A stretch of DNA of 64,000 nucleotides from Paenibacillus sp. LS1 (GCF_026013365.1 NZ_JAPDOE010000003.1:186001-250000), one strand, 5' to 3'; counted from the stretch's first letter, positions 51,411-61,607 are shown. Made by a program: numbers and translations. Notes: generated by a model not told the origin, from the sequence alone.

Positions 51411-52793
51411 CTACATGTAACTATCAGCAAAGCCAGCTTTCTCTTCATTGAGTTTCTGCACCTCACCAATCAAGATTTTGTATTGCTTTATAGCTGTGTC
51501 AGACGCATAGTCCCTATATTGTTCAAACAATCCGACACCTCTAAGCATACCTCGTCCATCGCTAATTTCAATAGAAAATCTCAAGCTATGGAGGACAAAA
51601 TCTAATCCCTCTGCAAACCTGTCTTTTTTAAGATAATATGTTCCTAATCCGGCCAAAAGACGAACATATCGATCATCGGTAACCTGCTTGCTTACTTTCC
51701 CAATCCGATTGCTCTGTTCCTGATAAGTGAAGTAAGACTCATACTGCTCAAGTACATGATCAATATTCATATCATAGCGGTTAGCCGCCGTTACAATATC
51801 ACATAGCGCTGGGAAAATCTCATTTTCCTTCGTCGAGATATAGACAAGATAATCAGGTAATACCTCAAACTGTCCGGCCATTAATTGATATATATAACGG
51901 TTACCCTCAGCCCATTCCTGAAATTGATGAATGACCACTTTTTCCTCAGGTTCAGGTTCTTTCACCCAACTGTAATCGGTGTACAATGCAACATACTTCA
52001 ATGCCATTTCATAGTTGTTCAAGTGGAAATGGGCACTTCCGGATGCTAAGTAAGCATACATAATATAAAAAACGATAGGTCGTTTAGTCTCTTCTTGTTT
52101 CCTTCGGCCATTCATCTCATAATGGATGGTTGCTTTCACTTTCAGCTTTTCAGATAGCTCCTGAACTTTGCTCCATCTGTGGAGTGATGCAAAAGCATTA
52201 ATCAGTTCATTAAGTGCATCCAACTGGTAGCGTTCATCCAGCCGATCCACATAATATTCAAACCGGGCTGCGATAATCAGATTCCGCTGCTGGTCATTCG
52301 TCAGTCCCAACCTGAACAGTCGATATTGACAGAGTGCAAGCCGCTCGGAATGTTGCATTTTCTCGCTTTCGGCGATGTTTTCATATAGAAGAATGGCCGG
52401 TTTGAATTTACCCGCTTGGTAGAATTCTTCAGCCACTTCAAATAACAAAGGAATATAGGATAGATTATCCATCATCAGACGAATAACCTCTTCAATACAG
52501 TTCAACTTGTCCAACTCGGCACAACGTTGAAGGAAAGGTCCCAGTCTTCGCCAGTCCGGGGTTGCGTGCACAAAACACTCATCTATGTATAACTCATAGA
52601 AGTAACCCTCTTCCAATCTCATGGCGGAAGTAATACGATCCAACTGCTGCATGGCAATAGGCCGATTTTTATTCAAAATATTGCTCAGCGTACCCGAATT
52701 AATCCCTGATGTCTCTGAAAAATGACTAATGGACATCTGTTCACGCTTCAGATAACTTTCCAAATGATCGCGTATCGTGGTTGTCGGCTCCAA
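51411..52793 (-). CDS. XRE HTH plus TPR regulator (RRNPP-type peptide receptor candidate)
   Basis: 460 aa if started at TTG 52793, the first start codon suitably after GGAGGG; a TTG at 52811 gives 466 aa but overlaps the SD. Residues ~10-65 are an XRE-type HTH (MSISHFSETSGINSGTLSNI, then LDRITSAMRLEEG). The rest (about 95-450) is all-helical with TPR-like spacing (LYENIAESEKMQHSERLALC). This is the plan of PlcR/NprR/Rap-like receptors for secreted signalling peptides. No canonical Phr pre-peptide with signal sequence is seen just downstream. Confidence 0.82.
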   Translation of the reverse strand: MEPTTTIRDHLESYLKREQMSISHFSETSGINSGTLSNILNKNRPIAMQQLDRITSAMRLEEGYFYELYIDECFVHATPDWRRLGPFLQRCAELDKLNCIEEVIRLMMDNLSYIPLLFEVAEEFYQAGKFKPAILLYENIAESEKMQHSERLALCQYRLFRLGLTNDQQRNLIIAARFEYYVDRLDERYQLDALNELINAFASLHRWSKVQELSEKLKVKATIHYEMNGRRKQEETKRPIVFYIMYAYLASGSAHFHLNNYEMALKYVALYTDYSWVKEPEPEEKVVIHQFQEWAEGNRYIYQLMAGQFEVLPDYLVYISTKENEIFPALCDIVTAANRYDMNIDHVLEQYESYFTYQEQSNRIGKVSKQVTDDRYVRLLAGLGTYYLKKDRFAEGLDFVLHSLRFSIEISDGRGMLRGVGLFEQYRDYASDTAIKQYKILIGEVQKLNEEKAGFADSYM

Positions 52794-52998
52794 ACGAACA
52801 CCACCCTCCAAAATAAAAAACCATAAACAGGATTATCGGTATGCAAAAGTAATTATATGTAATTAGAAAGTAGCGGTCAATATAATAAATTCAACTAATT
52901 TGTATTACTACCATTTTAATCCTTTAATTATAACAAAGTTCTCTATCTTTATTTTATATCGGAAACTCACCCGACATCAAACCTGAAAACAGACAAAA

Positions 52999-53025
52999 AA
53001 CACGAGCCATCTACAGGCTCGTGTT
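52999..53025. terminator. Bidirectional terminator
   Basis: AACACGAGCC and GGCTCGTGTT, perfect 10-bp stem. The 52812-52998 stretch upstream of the HTH-TPR gene is AT-rich and without a gene. Confidence 0.8.
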
Positions 53026-53067
53026 CTCAACTGACTCAGCAGTCAGTATGCTCACTTTAACTTGGAT

Positions 53068-53985
53068 TTAAGGCAGTATATTGCCTGCCGCACGGTAAAT
53101 TTCATACCACTCTGGACGAGTGAGATGAACATCTCCCGCTTTCACACAGTCTTGCAGACGCTCAATATTCATCGTGCCTGTCACTGGCTGCATTTGTGCA
53201 GGATGACGAAGCAACCACGCGATCGCAATCGTTGTATTGCTCACGTTATACTTCGCAGCAATCTCGTCGATCTTCGCATTCAATTCCGGGAACTTGTCGC
53301 TACCCAGGAATACACCTTCGAAGAATCCGTACTGGAACGGAGACCATGGCTGAATCGTGATATCATGCAGACGACAATAATCAAGGATACTGCCGTCACG
53401 GTTAACCGCAGCGTCGTTCTCCATGTTCACGTTGATTCCACTGTCAATCATCGTGGTATTGGTAATACTCATCTGCAACTGGTTGGCTACCAGTGGCTGT
53501 TTCACGTATTTTTTCAACAATTCGATCTGGTTCGGATTTTGGTTGGACACCCCGAAGTGACGTACTTTGCCTTCGCGCTCCAATTGATCAAAGGCTTCAG
53601 CCACTTCCTCAGGCTCAACCAAAGTATCTGGACGGTGCAGAAGCAGAACATCAAGATATTCCGTTTTCAGACGTTGCAGGATACCATCCACCGAATTCAG
53701 GATGTGCTCTTTGGAGAAATCAAACATGCCTTTGCGGATACCGCATTTGGATTGAAGAATCATATTTTCACGAACTTGGGGATTCATCTGCACCGCTTCG
53801 GCGAAGATCTCCTCACATGTTCCTGTACCATAAATGTCGGCATGGTCAAAGAAATTCGCACCAACCTCCATTGCAGAACGAACAAATTGTTCGGCTTCCT
53901 TGCCGTCTAGTGAATTAATCCGCATGCAGCCCACAGCCACTACAGGTACTTCTAGTGCGCTGCTACCCAATTTAATGGTTCTCAA
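53068..53985 (-). CDS. Aldo/keto reductase (YdhF type)
   Basis: 305 aa from TTG 53985 (GGAGGG 8 nt upstream; the frame extends to 54051 without SD). AKR residues are in place: Asp and Tyr in FDHADIYGTG, Lys in LQSKCG, His in LLLHRPD; the NADP-binding tail is MQPVTGTMNIERLQD. Cytoplasmic NADPH-dependent carbonyl reductase of unknown substrate. Confidence 0.92.
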   Translation of the reverse strand: MRTIKLGSSALEVPVVAVGCMRINSLDGKEAEQFVRSAMEVGANFFDHADIYGTGTCEEIFAEAVQMNPQVRENMILQSKCGIRKGMFDFSKEHILNSVDGILQRLKTEYLDVLLLHRPDTLVEPEEVAEAFDQLEREGKVRHFGVSNQNPNQIELLKKYVKQPLVANQLQMSITNTTMIDSGINVNMENDAAVNRDGSILDYCRLHDITIQPWSPFQYGFFEGVFLGSDKFPELNAKIDEIAAKYNVSNTTIAIAWLLRHPAQMQPVTGTMNIERLQDCVKAGDVHLTRPEWYEIYRAAGNILP

Positions 53986-54132
53986 GATGTTTTCCCTCCA
54001 TATTCGAATATTATCGTGTATCTTAACTTTGATTGTGACACAGATCTGCAATCGGTTTCAATAGATTTATCCTACAATTATATGGAGAAATGATAGGTTC
54101 TGAGTCTCCACCTATCATTACACAGGAATGAG

Positions 54133-55029
54133 TTATACGTTTTCCGGTACGATAACCTCAATATACCTTGGCAGGACAGTGATATGAATCGGAAGGCCAG
54201 GGCCCTCCTCACCATCTACATTGGTGCGAATGGCTTCAGATGAGCGAACATGAACTTCTTTGGCCATAAAATAATCCACATCCTTATGGTCTTTCAGACT
54301 ACCAAACAACAGGGAAGTGCCCAAGGTCAGGCTGTTGAACACACTGATGTTACGAACAACAAAACAATGAATCAGACCATCGTCCACCGCAGCATCCGGT
54401 GACAACTTCTCGAATCCTCCGACCGAATTCGTCAGCGCCGCCAGAAAAAGAGGAGATTCCCCTTCCCAAATCTGGCCGTCATATTCAATAGTCAGTTGAT
54501 TGGCTGGTGTATTCACCAGGTCTTTCAAGCCTTCTTTCAGATATGCGAATGATCCCAGCTTCGACTTCTCTTCCGAAGATACGGAGAATAGGGCTTCTGC
54601 CAAAGACCCTGCAGCCACCACATTGGCAAACAGGCGATCATTGATTTTCCCCAGGTCCACAATATGAGTCTGATCCGAACGTAACTGCCTAATGGCTTCC
54701 TCCGGGTCAAGCGAGATATTCAGCGCACGTGCAAAATCATTCACCGTACCCAGAGGTACGACTCCCAATCGAGGGCGATGGTCCTGATCCATCATGCCGT
54801 TAATCGTCTCATGCAGCGTACCATCGCCTCCGATGGAAATGACCAGATCACAGCCGTCCTTACAGGCGTTCAGGCAGTAGTTGGTCGCATCGCCTTCTCC
54901 GGCTGTCTCGTTAACAACCACCTCATACTGCTGTGACTCCAGAATTTCTCTGACTTGGGACACATACTGCTCGGCCTCTTCCTTACCTGACGATGGATTG
55001 CTAATGATCATGGCTTGGCGCATACTCAC
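54133..55029 (-). CDS. Diacylglycerol-kinase-like lipid kinase (YegS/DgkB family)
   Basis: 298 aa from GTG 55029, with GGAGGGG 5 nt upstream (ATG 55023 is the alternative). The ATP-binding motifs ISNPSSGK, SIGGDGTLHETI and VVPLGTVNDFARAL are clear, with the C-terminal DGLIHCFVVRN. It phosphorylates a membrane lipid such as diacylglycerol. No neighbours on the same transcript. Confidence 0.92.
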   Translation of the reverse strand: MSMRQAMIISNPSSGKEEAEQYVSQVREILESQQYEVVVNETAGEGDATNYCLNACKDGCDLVISIGGDGTLHETINGMMDQDHRPRLGVVPLGTVNDFARALNISLDPEEAIRQLRSDQTHIVDLGKINDRLFANVVAAGSLAEALFSVSSEEKSKLGSFAYLKEGLKDLVNTPANQLTIEYDGQIWEGESPLFLAALTNSVGGFEKLSPDAAVDDGLIHCFVVRNISVFNSLTLGTSLLFGSLKDHKDVDYFMAKEVHVRSSEAIRTNVDGEEGPGLPIHITVLPRYIEVIVPENV

Positions 55030-55377
55030 ATCTTCCCCTCCAAATTGGCATCTTTACTTCATCTATACCCGTTTTAAGGGTGGGTTGAATAGGGTCTTCG
55101 AGAGATGTGCAATTTTTTTTGATAAACATGTCTATGAAGAGTGCAGAGCAGGGTTTGTTTCATATAGAATAGAAGTAGAAGGAATAGCCATTACGAAATC
55201 TCTTGTTCCTTTTTCCCGTTGACGGGTTAATAACTATAGATGTGCTTTTAGCGGAACCTGTATATGTTAAACTGTTCCATTTACACTGAACACTCCGTGG
55301 GCAATATAACCTTACGATTACTACTGTTCGGAGTATTTTATATTTTTATATCAACGGAATCGGAGGGAATGCATGCA
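55030..55377. other. 348-bp intergenic region before the leucine-rich-repeat gene
   Basis: No gene supported. It holds the divergent leaders. A stem ACTCCG...CGGAGT with a long loop and a following ATTTTATATTTTT (about 55291-55352) lies just before the LRR gene SD and could be an attenuator; CCCGTTGACGGG at 55208-55219 is a short hairpin. Confidence 0.35.
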
Positions 55378-56895
55378 ATGAAAAGAATGACTCTACTATT
55401 TCTAGTATTCATCCTGAGTCTCGGGGCATCGGGGCAAGCCATGGCTTACACGACTACGGACTTGGGCGAGGGAATCATTGAGGATCCTCTACTTGAAGAC
55501 GGACTGAAGCTGATCCTGAACAAACCTCTGGATGTTCCACTGACTTCATCTGATCTGGAGCAGCTTGAAGTGGTAGATCTGAGCAATGCAGGTATTCAAA
55601 GCCTGTCGGGTCTGGAATATGCAACCAACCTGACTCACCTCCGATTATACGGAAATGAGATTGAGGATCTCACACCGCTGGAGCACCTGACCCAGCTTCG
55701 CGAGATTGATGTTCGCAACAACTATATTACATCCATACACGCACTTGCTGAATTGAAAGACTTGGGACGACTGTATATCAGCAACAATTCCATATCTTCC
55801 ATAGAGGTTGTACGTGGGTTCACCCGATTACATACGTTCCACGCCAGTGGTAACCAGATTGCCAGTCTTGCGGCCCTCACGGATGCGGATGCACTGAAGT
55901 GGCTTGAGATCTCCAACAATACGATTAGTGATCTGACACCGCTCATGGGTAAAACGCGGCTCCAACAACTCAATGTGGCAAATAACCAGATTCAGACACT
56001 GGATGTACTGGCTGAACTGCCAAATACGCTGCGGAATCTGAATGTGGCAGGCAATCAAATCACGGATCTGACACCACTGGAGCACATGACACGGCTGCGG
56101 ACACTTGATATCTCTGGTAACCAAGTACAGCAACTCAAGGGGCTTGAGGGACTGACTGGGCTAACGGAGCTGAATGCAGAATCCAATCAGATCTACGATC
56201 TGGAACCTTTACGTGAGCATTCCAACCTGGACGTATTGAAATTATCCAACAACCGGGTATGGGATTTGACACCGATTGAGGGTTTTACGTTTACCCGCGA
56301 TCAGTCAGCGACGAATGCTATACAGGATATCTCGGCGTCCACCTCGTTATCATCCGGTATTCAGACGTCTATCTCCGAAGTTGAGCCTGCTGGACTCACG
56401 GTGCAGAACAACTATCTGGATGTCGCGAGCGGCAGTCATACGATGCAGCTTCTGAACCGGATGAATGTGCGGGAGCAGAAACGAACGCCGCAGGGCAGCT
56501 TTCAGCGTCTAATCGAAGGGTCCACCACTGCCTATGTAGGTGATCGTGCTTACGCACTGGATGCTGCACCTTTTATCGATGAAGGCCGGACCTATGTGCC
56601 TCTGCGCTTTGTCTCGGAGCAGTTGAACGCCAGTGTGAACTGGAACAGCGGTACGCGCGAAGCTGTGATCACACAGAATGACAAGACCATCCGCTGGAGC
56701 GTGGGCAACAAACAAGTTGTCGTGAATGATGCGCTTGCGATCAATGATGCTCCTCTTCTAATGAAAAATGGTAAAGCATTTGTTCCGGTTCGCTTTATTT
56801 CGGAGCAATTCAATACCTCTGTTGGTTACATCGGAAGCAGCAAAACGATTCTGATTTTCGAAAATAAACAGCTTGGTGAAAGTGTACAGCCTTAA
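55378..56895 (+). CDS. Secreted leucine-rich-repeat protein with stalk domain
   Basis: 505 aa from ATG 55378 (GGAGGG 10 nt upstream). Signal peptide to QAMA (about 23). Then ten or so 22-residue SDS22/internalin-like LRRs (LTHLRLYGNEIEDLTPLEHL; LQQLNVANNQIQTLDVL; LRTLDISGNQVQQLKGL) at ~60-300, and a C-terminal pair of stalk repeats (RTYVPLRFVSEQLNASVNW; KAFVPVRFISEQFNTSVGY). No wall anchor seen. An extracellular binding scaffold of unknown ligand. Shares the stalk domain with the lipoprotein at 2880. Confidence 0.88.
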   Translation: MKRMTLLFLVFILSLGASGQAMAYTTTDLGEGIIEDPLLEDGLKLILNKPLDVPLTSSDLEQLEVVDLSNAGIQSLSGLEYATNLTHLRLYGNEIEDLTPLEHLTQLREIDVRNNYITSIHALAELKDLGRLYISNNSISSIEVVRGFTRLHTFHASGNQIASLAALTDADALKWLEISNNTISDLTPLMGKTRLQQLNVANNQIQTLDVLAELPNTLRNLNVAGNQITDLTPLEHMTRLRTLDISGNQVQQLKGLEGLTGLTELNAESNQIYDLEPLREHSNLDVLKLSNNRVWDLTPIEGFTFTRDQSATNAIQDISASTSLSSGIQTSISEVEPAGLTVQNNYLDVASGSHTMQLLNRMNVREQKRTPQGSFQRLIEGSTTAYVGDRAYALDAAPFIDEGRTYVPLRFVSEQLNASVNWNSGTREAVITQNDKTIRWSVGNKQVVVNDALAINDAPLLMKNGKAFVPVRFISEQFNTSVGYIGSSKTILIFENKQLGESVQP

Positions 56896-56910
56896 GAAAA
56901 ATACAGCGAA

Positions 56911-56942
56911 AGTCCCCGTCTGAACAATCAGCGGGGATTTTT
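56911..56942 (+). terminator. Terminator after LRR gene
   Basis: AAGTCCCCG and CGGGGATTTTT around a 13-nt loop. Beyond it, to 57168, lies only the promoter region of the glycosidase gene. Confidence 0.7.
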
Positions 56943-57168
56943 GTTGCGCTATGACAGTTGTGCTTCGACATTGGATAATGGTATATGGGTTGCGGCAATT
57001 ACAAGCCATTACATTATATGATCTGTCTGTACGGACATGAACTCGTGATACTCCATCTTGGATTAGGGTAAATTCCACACGGTTTAGCACATCTTCTTTT
57101 GCAGTGGAAGTTGTTATACTGAACGTAATATATATGACAACTGAGGTTCAAGCGAGGAGGAAATTCAC

Positions 57169-58509
57169 ATGACATTCACGCTCACTGGTTATTCCACAAC
57201 CCAAGACAACCCGTGGAGAGAGCTATCTTTTGTACCGACTAATGAAAGCGCTAACCTAAAACTCACGGGTGAACAGCACCAGCTTGTGGAAGGGTTTGGT
57301 GGCTGTTTCAACGAGCTTGGTTATATGGCTCTAGCCCACTTAAACGAGGAGCAGCGCCATGAGGTGTTCCATTCCCTCTTCCATCCGGAAGGTGAGCATA
57401 AGTTTAACATCTGTCGCCTGCCCATCGGCGCAAGTGATTATGCGGAGCAGTGGTATAGCCACAACGAGGTGGACGGCGACGTGGCCATGGAACACTTTTC
57501 GATCGAACGTGATTTCAAGTATCTGATCCCTTACATCAAGGAAGCTCTAAGTTATAACCCGAACCTGCAATTCTTCGCCTCGCCATGGAGTCCGCCAACG
57601 TGGATGAAGTCACCTAAAGCCTATAACTATGGCACGCTTCGTTGGGAGAAAGATATTCTGGAGGCCTACGCCCTGTACTTCGTGAAATTCGTACAGTCTT
57701 ACCGTGACGCAGGCATTACCATCCATCAGGTGCATGTGCAGAACGAAGTCATTGCAGATCAGAAATTCCCTTCTTGCATGTGGACAGGTGAGCAACTCCG
57801 TGAGTTCATCGCCGATTATCTGGGCCCGGCTTTTGACAAGCACGGTCTGGATACGGAAATCTGGCTGGGAACGATCAACGCCCCTGATCCATGGGAAGAA
57901 TTGATCAAGAAAAAAACAAACGACTTCGACGAGTACGCCGGGCTTGTACTGAGTGACCCGAAGGCCTACTCCTATATCAAAGGTGTTGGATATCAATGGG
58001 CAGGCAAAAATGCGATTCAACGTACCTCGGCAAGTTATCCGGAGTTACGTTATATTCAAACCGAGAACGAATGCGGTGATGGCAACAACTCATGGAACTA
58101 CGCCAAATATGTATATAACCTCTACCAGCATTACTTCAGCAACGGAGTGAACGCGTACATCTACTGGAACATGGTTCTGGAACCCAAAGGCCGCAGCACA
58201 TGGGGCTGGGAACAGAACTCCATGATTACGATAGATCCGGACAATAAGGAAGTTACTCGGAACCCTGAGTATTATGTGATGAAGCACTTCGCACATCATA
58301 TTGTTCCTGGTGCTCGAAGAGTCGGCCTGTCTGGCGCCTGGAGCGGTAAATCCGTCGCTTTCCGCAACCCGGATAACAGTCTTGTGATTGTCATCAACAA
58401 TCCATTCCAGGACCGTCGTGACCTGTATCTAACGCTTGAAGAAGGACAGACCCTTCACATTGAGCTGGAAGCCGATTCGTTCAACAGCATGATTATTCAA
58501 CCGAAATAA
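57169..58509 (+). CDS. Glycoside hydrolase family 30 (glucosylceramidase-like), no signal peptide
   Basis: 446 aa; CGAGGAGG before the ATG. GH30 features: QLVEGFGGCFNELGYMAL at the start, LPIGASDYA, FFASPWSPPTWMKS, the acid/base Glu193 in HVQNEV and nucleophile Glu299 in QTENE, then a small beta domain. Members cleave beta-glucosides, -xylosides or -1,6-glucans. Absence of a signal peptide points to intracellular breakdown of imported glycosides; no transporter is adjacent. Confidence 0.92.
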   Translation: MTFTLTGYSTTQDNPWRELSFVPTNESANLKLTGEQHQLVEGFGGCFNELGYMALAHLNEEQRHEVFHSLFHPEGEHKFNICRLPIGASDYAEQWYSHNEVDGDVAMEHFSIERDFKYLIPYIKEALSYNPNLQFFASPWSPPTWMKSPKAYNYGTLRWEKDILEAYALYFVKFVQSYRDAGITIHQVHVQNEVIADQKFPSCMWTGEQLREFIADYLGPAFDKHGLDTEIWLGTINAPDPWEELIKKKTNDFDEYAGLVLSDPKAYSYIKGVGYQWAGKNAIQRTSASYPELRYIQTENECGDGNNSWNYAKYVYNLYQHYFSNGVNAYIYWNMVLEPKGRSTWGWEQNSMITIDPDNKEVTRNPEYYVMKHFAHHIVPGARRVGLSGAWSGKSVAFRNPDNSLVIVINNPFQDRRDLYLTLEEGQTLHIELEADSFNSMIIQPK

Positions 58510-58542
58510 TAACTCTACACATCGTTAAAAAGCGTCGATATC

Positions 58543-58586
58543 AATAGCGTCAGGCCCAAGAATTCCCCGGGCCGGCGCTATTTTTC
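58543..58586 (+). terminator. Terminator after GH30 gene
   Basis: AATAGCGTCAGGCCC pairs with GGGCCGGCGCTATT (two mismatches), then TTT. Confidence 0.75.
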
Positions 58587-58676
58587 ATGGGCCATACCAT
58601 GCTTATTGTTACCATTAATACTCCTGTAAAACGCAAGCCGAAGACGACTTAAAGATAAGACGTTTCACTTTTTATA

Positions 58677-58704
58677 TTTACAAATCTATAAATCTAGATA
58701 TAAT
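58677..58704 (+). promoter_or_regulatory. Sigma-A-type promoter of the MFS gene
   Basis: TTTACA and TATAAT separated by 16 bp, giving a leader of about 110 nt. The remaining 310-bp gap (58510-58819) holds the GH30 terminator and no gene. Confidence 0.55.
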
Positions 58705-58819
58705 GTAATCCAGAGAACTTACTTTCATGTCCATCATATTATAGGAGGCAAGGCAGGCTCATTTTAGCATATTATATCTACTTTTCTGTATATTTAAATT
58801 CATTGGAGGTACGCTTTAC

Positions 58820-59986
58820 ATGAAATCACAACAGGTCAACCCGCTCCTTATCCTGATTCTGGCACTAGGTGTATTCGGAATCATTACAACAGAAATGGGT
58901 ATTGTGGGGGTACTTCCTCAGGTTGCCCATAAATTCGGTATCACGGCTGCACAGGCAGGTTGGCTGGTCAGTATATTTGCGCTGGTCGTAGCCATTGCGG
59001 GTCCCTTTCTCACCTTGCTGGCGTCCGGGATCAATCGCAAAATCATTCTGTTAGCGGCTGTGCTGATGTTTGCCATCTCGAACGTCGTATATGCCTTCGC
59101 TACAACCTTTGATACCATGCTGATCTTCCGTATCATTCCCGCGCTATTCCATCCCGTCTTCTTTTCCGTTGCCCTGGTCACCAGTGCCCAGCTCGTTCCA
59201 GCAGAGAAAAGTAGCCAGGCCGTCGCCAAAGTATTTACCGGAGTTACCGCAGGCTTTGCCTTTGGCGTGCCGCTGACATCGTATCTTGCGGAACGTTTAT
59301 CTCTCGAAATCGCCTTCCTGTTTGGTGCGATGGTCAGCATGGTCGCTTTGATCGGCATATGGATCTGGTTACCCTCGATACCCGTGAAGGAAAAGATGTC
59401 CTATGGCACGCAGCTGGGCATTCTGCGCAAACCTGGATTATGGCTGAATGTTGCCGCAGTCATTTTTATATTCGCCGCCATGTTCTCCGTGTATAGCTAT
59501 TTCGCAGAGTATCTTGGACAGGTCACCCAAATGAGCGGATCATGGATCAGCGTCATGCTCACCGTCTTCGGTGTTGTCATGATCATCGGAAATTTGGGGT
59601 TTGGACAGTTTCTGCGTAAGAGCGTGGTCCGTACTGTTCTCATGTTCCCCCTGCTCTATATAGCAGCTTACGCTCTCGTCTATTGGGCCGGTCCTCACTT
59701 CATGTGGATGGTTATTGTAGTCATCATCTGGGCATCCGTGCATTCGGGAGGATTAATTGTAAGCCAAACCTGGTTAACCGCTGAAGCGCAGGACGCGCCT
59801 GAATTCGGTAACAGCTTGTATGTATCCTTTTCCAACCTCGGTATTACCTTGGGTACTGCTATCGGCGGATGGTTCATCTCAAACCTGGGAATACATCAAT
59901 TGATCTGGAGCGGAATGATATTTGCGCTGATCGCTTTGGTCTTGATATGGATTAAAATTAAATGCTTCAACCGCGCAGCAGCCTAG
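58820..59986 (+). CDS. MFS transporter (AraJ/drug-efflux type)
   Basis: 388 aa, twelve membrane helices, GGAGGT 12 nt before ATG. N-terminal ITTEMGIVGVLPQVAHKFGIT and AGWLVSIFALVVAIAGPFL are characteristic of the sugar-efflux/AraJ/YdhP group of H+ antiporters. Convergent with the iron regulator, so its link with the siderophore module is uncertain; no Fur box is near it. Confidence 0.9.
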   Translation: MKSQQVNPLLILILALGVFGIITTEMGIVGVLPQVAHKFGITAAQAGWLVSIFALVVAIAGPFLTLLASGINRKIILLAAVLMFAISNVVYAFATTFDTMLIFRIIPALFHPVFFSVALVTSAQLVPAEKSSQAVAKVFTGVTAGFAFGVPLTSYLAERLSLEIAFLFGAMVSMVALIGIWIWLPSIPVKEKMSYGTQLGILRKPGLWLNVAAVIFIFAAMFSVYSYFAEYLGQVTQMSGSWISVMLTVFGVVMIIGNLGFGQFLRKSVVRTVLMFPLLYIAAYALVYWAGPHFMWMVIVVIIWASVHSGGLIVSQTWLTAEAQDAPEFGNSLYVSFSNLGITLGTAIGGWFISNLGIHQLIWSGMIFALIALVLIWIKIKCFNRAAA

Positions 59987-59999
59987 GGTAAACAGATGC

Positions 60000-61607
60000 T
60001 CAGGAATGGGACATTTGGCGATCCAGTATTAATTTCATCTGGGTATCCAGCTGGTAAGGCATAGATATGGGATCGGTAACAGCAAATTCCGTATACTCGG
60101 TCATATACACCTGATTTTGCCTCACTGCGGGCATTTCCTGCCACCAAACGCTGTTCGATATACGTTGATACCGCTCCGAATCCAGCACCGTCAGGAACAA
60201 GTGGTCACCTGCATAGGATGTAACTTGCTCCTCTGAGATCATGAGATAAGCCTGACGGTCAATTAATTCCTTCTGAACCCGCTCTGGTGCCTGAAGTCCA
60301 AGGCCATCATACAGATTGTAGGCTCCCCTACACCAATAGTTGCCGAACACATAGATCGAATCGTCGCGTATTTCCATCACGGAGAACGTATCTGTACTCT
60401 TAATCACACCCTTTAACCGGGATTTCAGGCGCTGTGTTTTGCGTTCATATTGCTTCATTACCTTCTCCGCCTCTGGCCCCTTACCGAATACCTCTCCAAG
60501 TTTCTGTAACAATATGAATGGCTTGTGGTCGTTCTGTGAGAAGATATATGTCGGCGCGATTGGTGATAACGTATCGTATTCCTCCTGATTTCCAACGAGA
60601 ATCATCTCAGGCTGCAAATAGGAAATCTCCTGTGGGTCCAGCGGTACGCTGTTAACCTTGTGGAAACTCGCACTTAACGGAGTTAGGTAATGCTCATTGG
60701 ACAGATTTTTGGCAACCGCCGCCGGGCGTATTCCAAGGGCAAGCAGATGACCGAGACAACTCATCACACAGATGTTAGACGAGCTCTGCCGGTGGTTAAG
60801 AATGAACTGACCTGGGGAGATTCCTTCCATCTGTTTAAAGCGTCGATTGAAATAGTACTCATCCCGATATCCCACCAGCGTGGCCACCTCTTTCATACGT
60901 CCTCCGCGTAAAAGCAGATGTTTGGCATGTTCCATCCGCAGCGTTGTCATATAATCCGATAGATTCGTTCCTGTGAGTTGCCTGAACCAATGGGTAAATC
61001 TGCGCTTGCTAATTCTGGCCTGTGCCGCCAGATCCTGCACGGTAATTTCCTCATTGTAGCGGCCCTTTAGCTGCGAAATGATCTCGGATATATTCGCTCT
61101 CGTGTGCTCACTGGAGACTTCTCCTTCGTACTCATGGGTATCTTTGAGCACCATACTCATTAATCTCTGAAACTGGGTGTGAATGCCGACTCGTTGTTTG
61201 CGATCCTGTACCATACGACGGTTTTCAATTCCCCTGATCCGCTGCAATATGGATCGAAATCCCGCCGTGTCCATCTCACGGGTCTCGACGAGGGCCGGGA
61301 ACATTGTGCGCTCCGAATCATGCAAGGTAAAGGCGACTAACCACGCGGATAACAACGTCTCTTCGTTTATTCGAATCTCTACCGTGTGTCCTGCATTCAT
61401 AACAAGGGGAACCCCATATTGCAGCTCATGTATCTTACCATCGCAGATAAGCAGACCCTCCCCCTCCTCCACCACAATCATGATCTCGGTTGTTAGTGTT
61501 TGTGGTGGAATGTCATCGTTAGGTGATAAATGCTGTAGAGCCAACCCGTGAAGTTCGTAATAAATGCTGGGAACACCGTACCGGGTTTTGAGATGAGTCA
61601 GATCCAC
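60000..61607 (-). CDS. AraC HTH fused to siderophore-binding domain (Btr-like regulator)
   Basis: 535 aa from GTG 61607 (GGAG 8 nt upstream; TTG 61613 alternative). A cupin-like N terminus (1-~170), AraC double HTH at ~185-285 (VQDLAAQARISKRRFTHWF; VATLVGYRDEYYFNRRFKQM), then a periplasmic-binding-protein-like domain at ~300-530 (ICVMSCLGHLLALGIRPAAV; SYLQPEMILVGNQ). Same plan as B. subtilis Btr, which senses bacillibactin and activates its uptake genes. Divergent from the siderophore-binding lipoprotein gene, with a Fur box between. Confidence 0.92.
   Translation of the reverse strand: MDLTHLKTRYGVPSIYYELHGLALQHLSPNDDIPPQTLTTEIMIVVEEGEGLLICDGKIHELQYGVPLVMNAGHTVEIRINEETLLSAWLVAFTLHDSERTMFPALVETREMDTAGFRSILQRIRGIENRRMVQDRKQRVGIHTQFQRLMSMVLKDTHEYEGEVSSEHTRANISEIISQLKGRYNEEITVQDLAAQARISKRRFTHWFRQLTGTNLSDYMTTLRMEHAKHLLLRGGRMKEVATLVGYRDEYYFNRRFKQMEGISPGQFILNHRQSSSNICVMSCLGHLLALGIRPAAVAKNLSNEHYLTPLSASFHKVNSVPLDPQEISYLQPEMILVGNQEEYDTLSPIAPTYIFSQNDHKPFILLQKLGEVFGKGPEAEKVMKQYERKTQRLKSRLKGVIKSTDTFSVMEIRDDSIYVFGNYWCRGAYNLYDGLGLQAPERVQKELIDRQAYLMISEEQVTSYAGDHLFLTVLDSERYQRISNSVWWQEMPAVRQNQVYMTEYTEFAVTDPISMPYQLDTQMKLILDRQMSHS

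Noticed and set aside
53062..53910. 282-codon plus-strand frame opposite the aldo/keto reductase
   Set aside because: Antisense to a clear enzyme gene with catalytic residues; no SD and no family resemblance.
55291..55352. Possible riboswitch in the leader of the leucine-rich-repeat gene
   Set aside because: Only a short stem with a long loop is visible; none of the conserved cores of known riboswitches could be matched.
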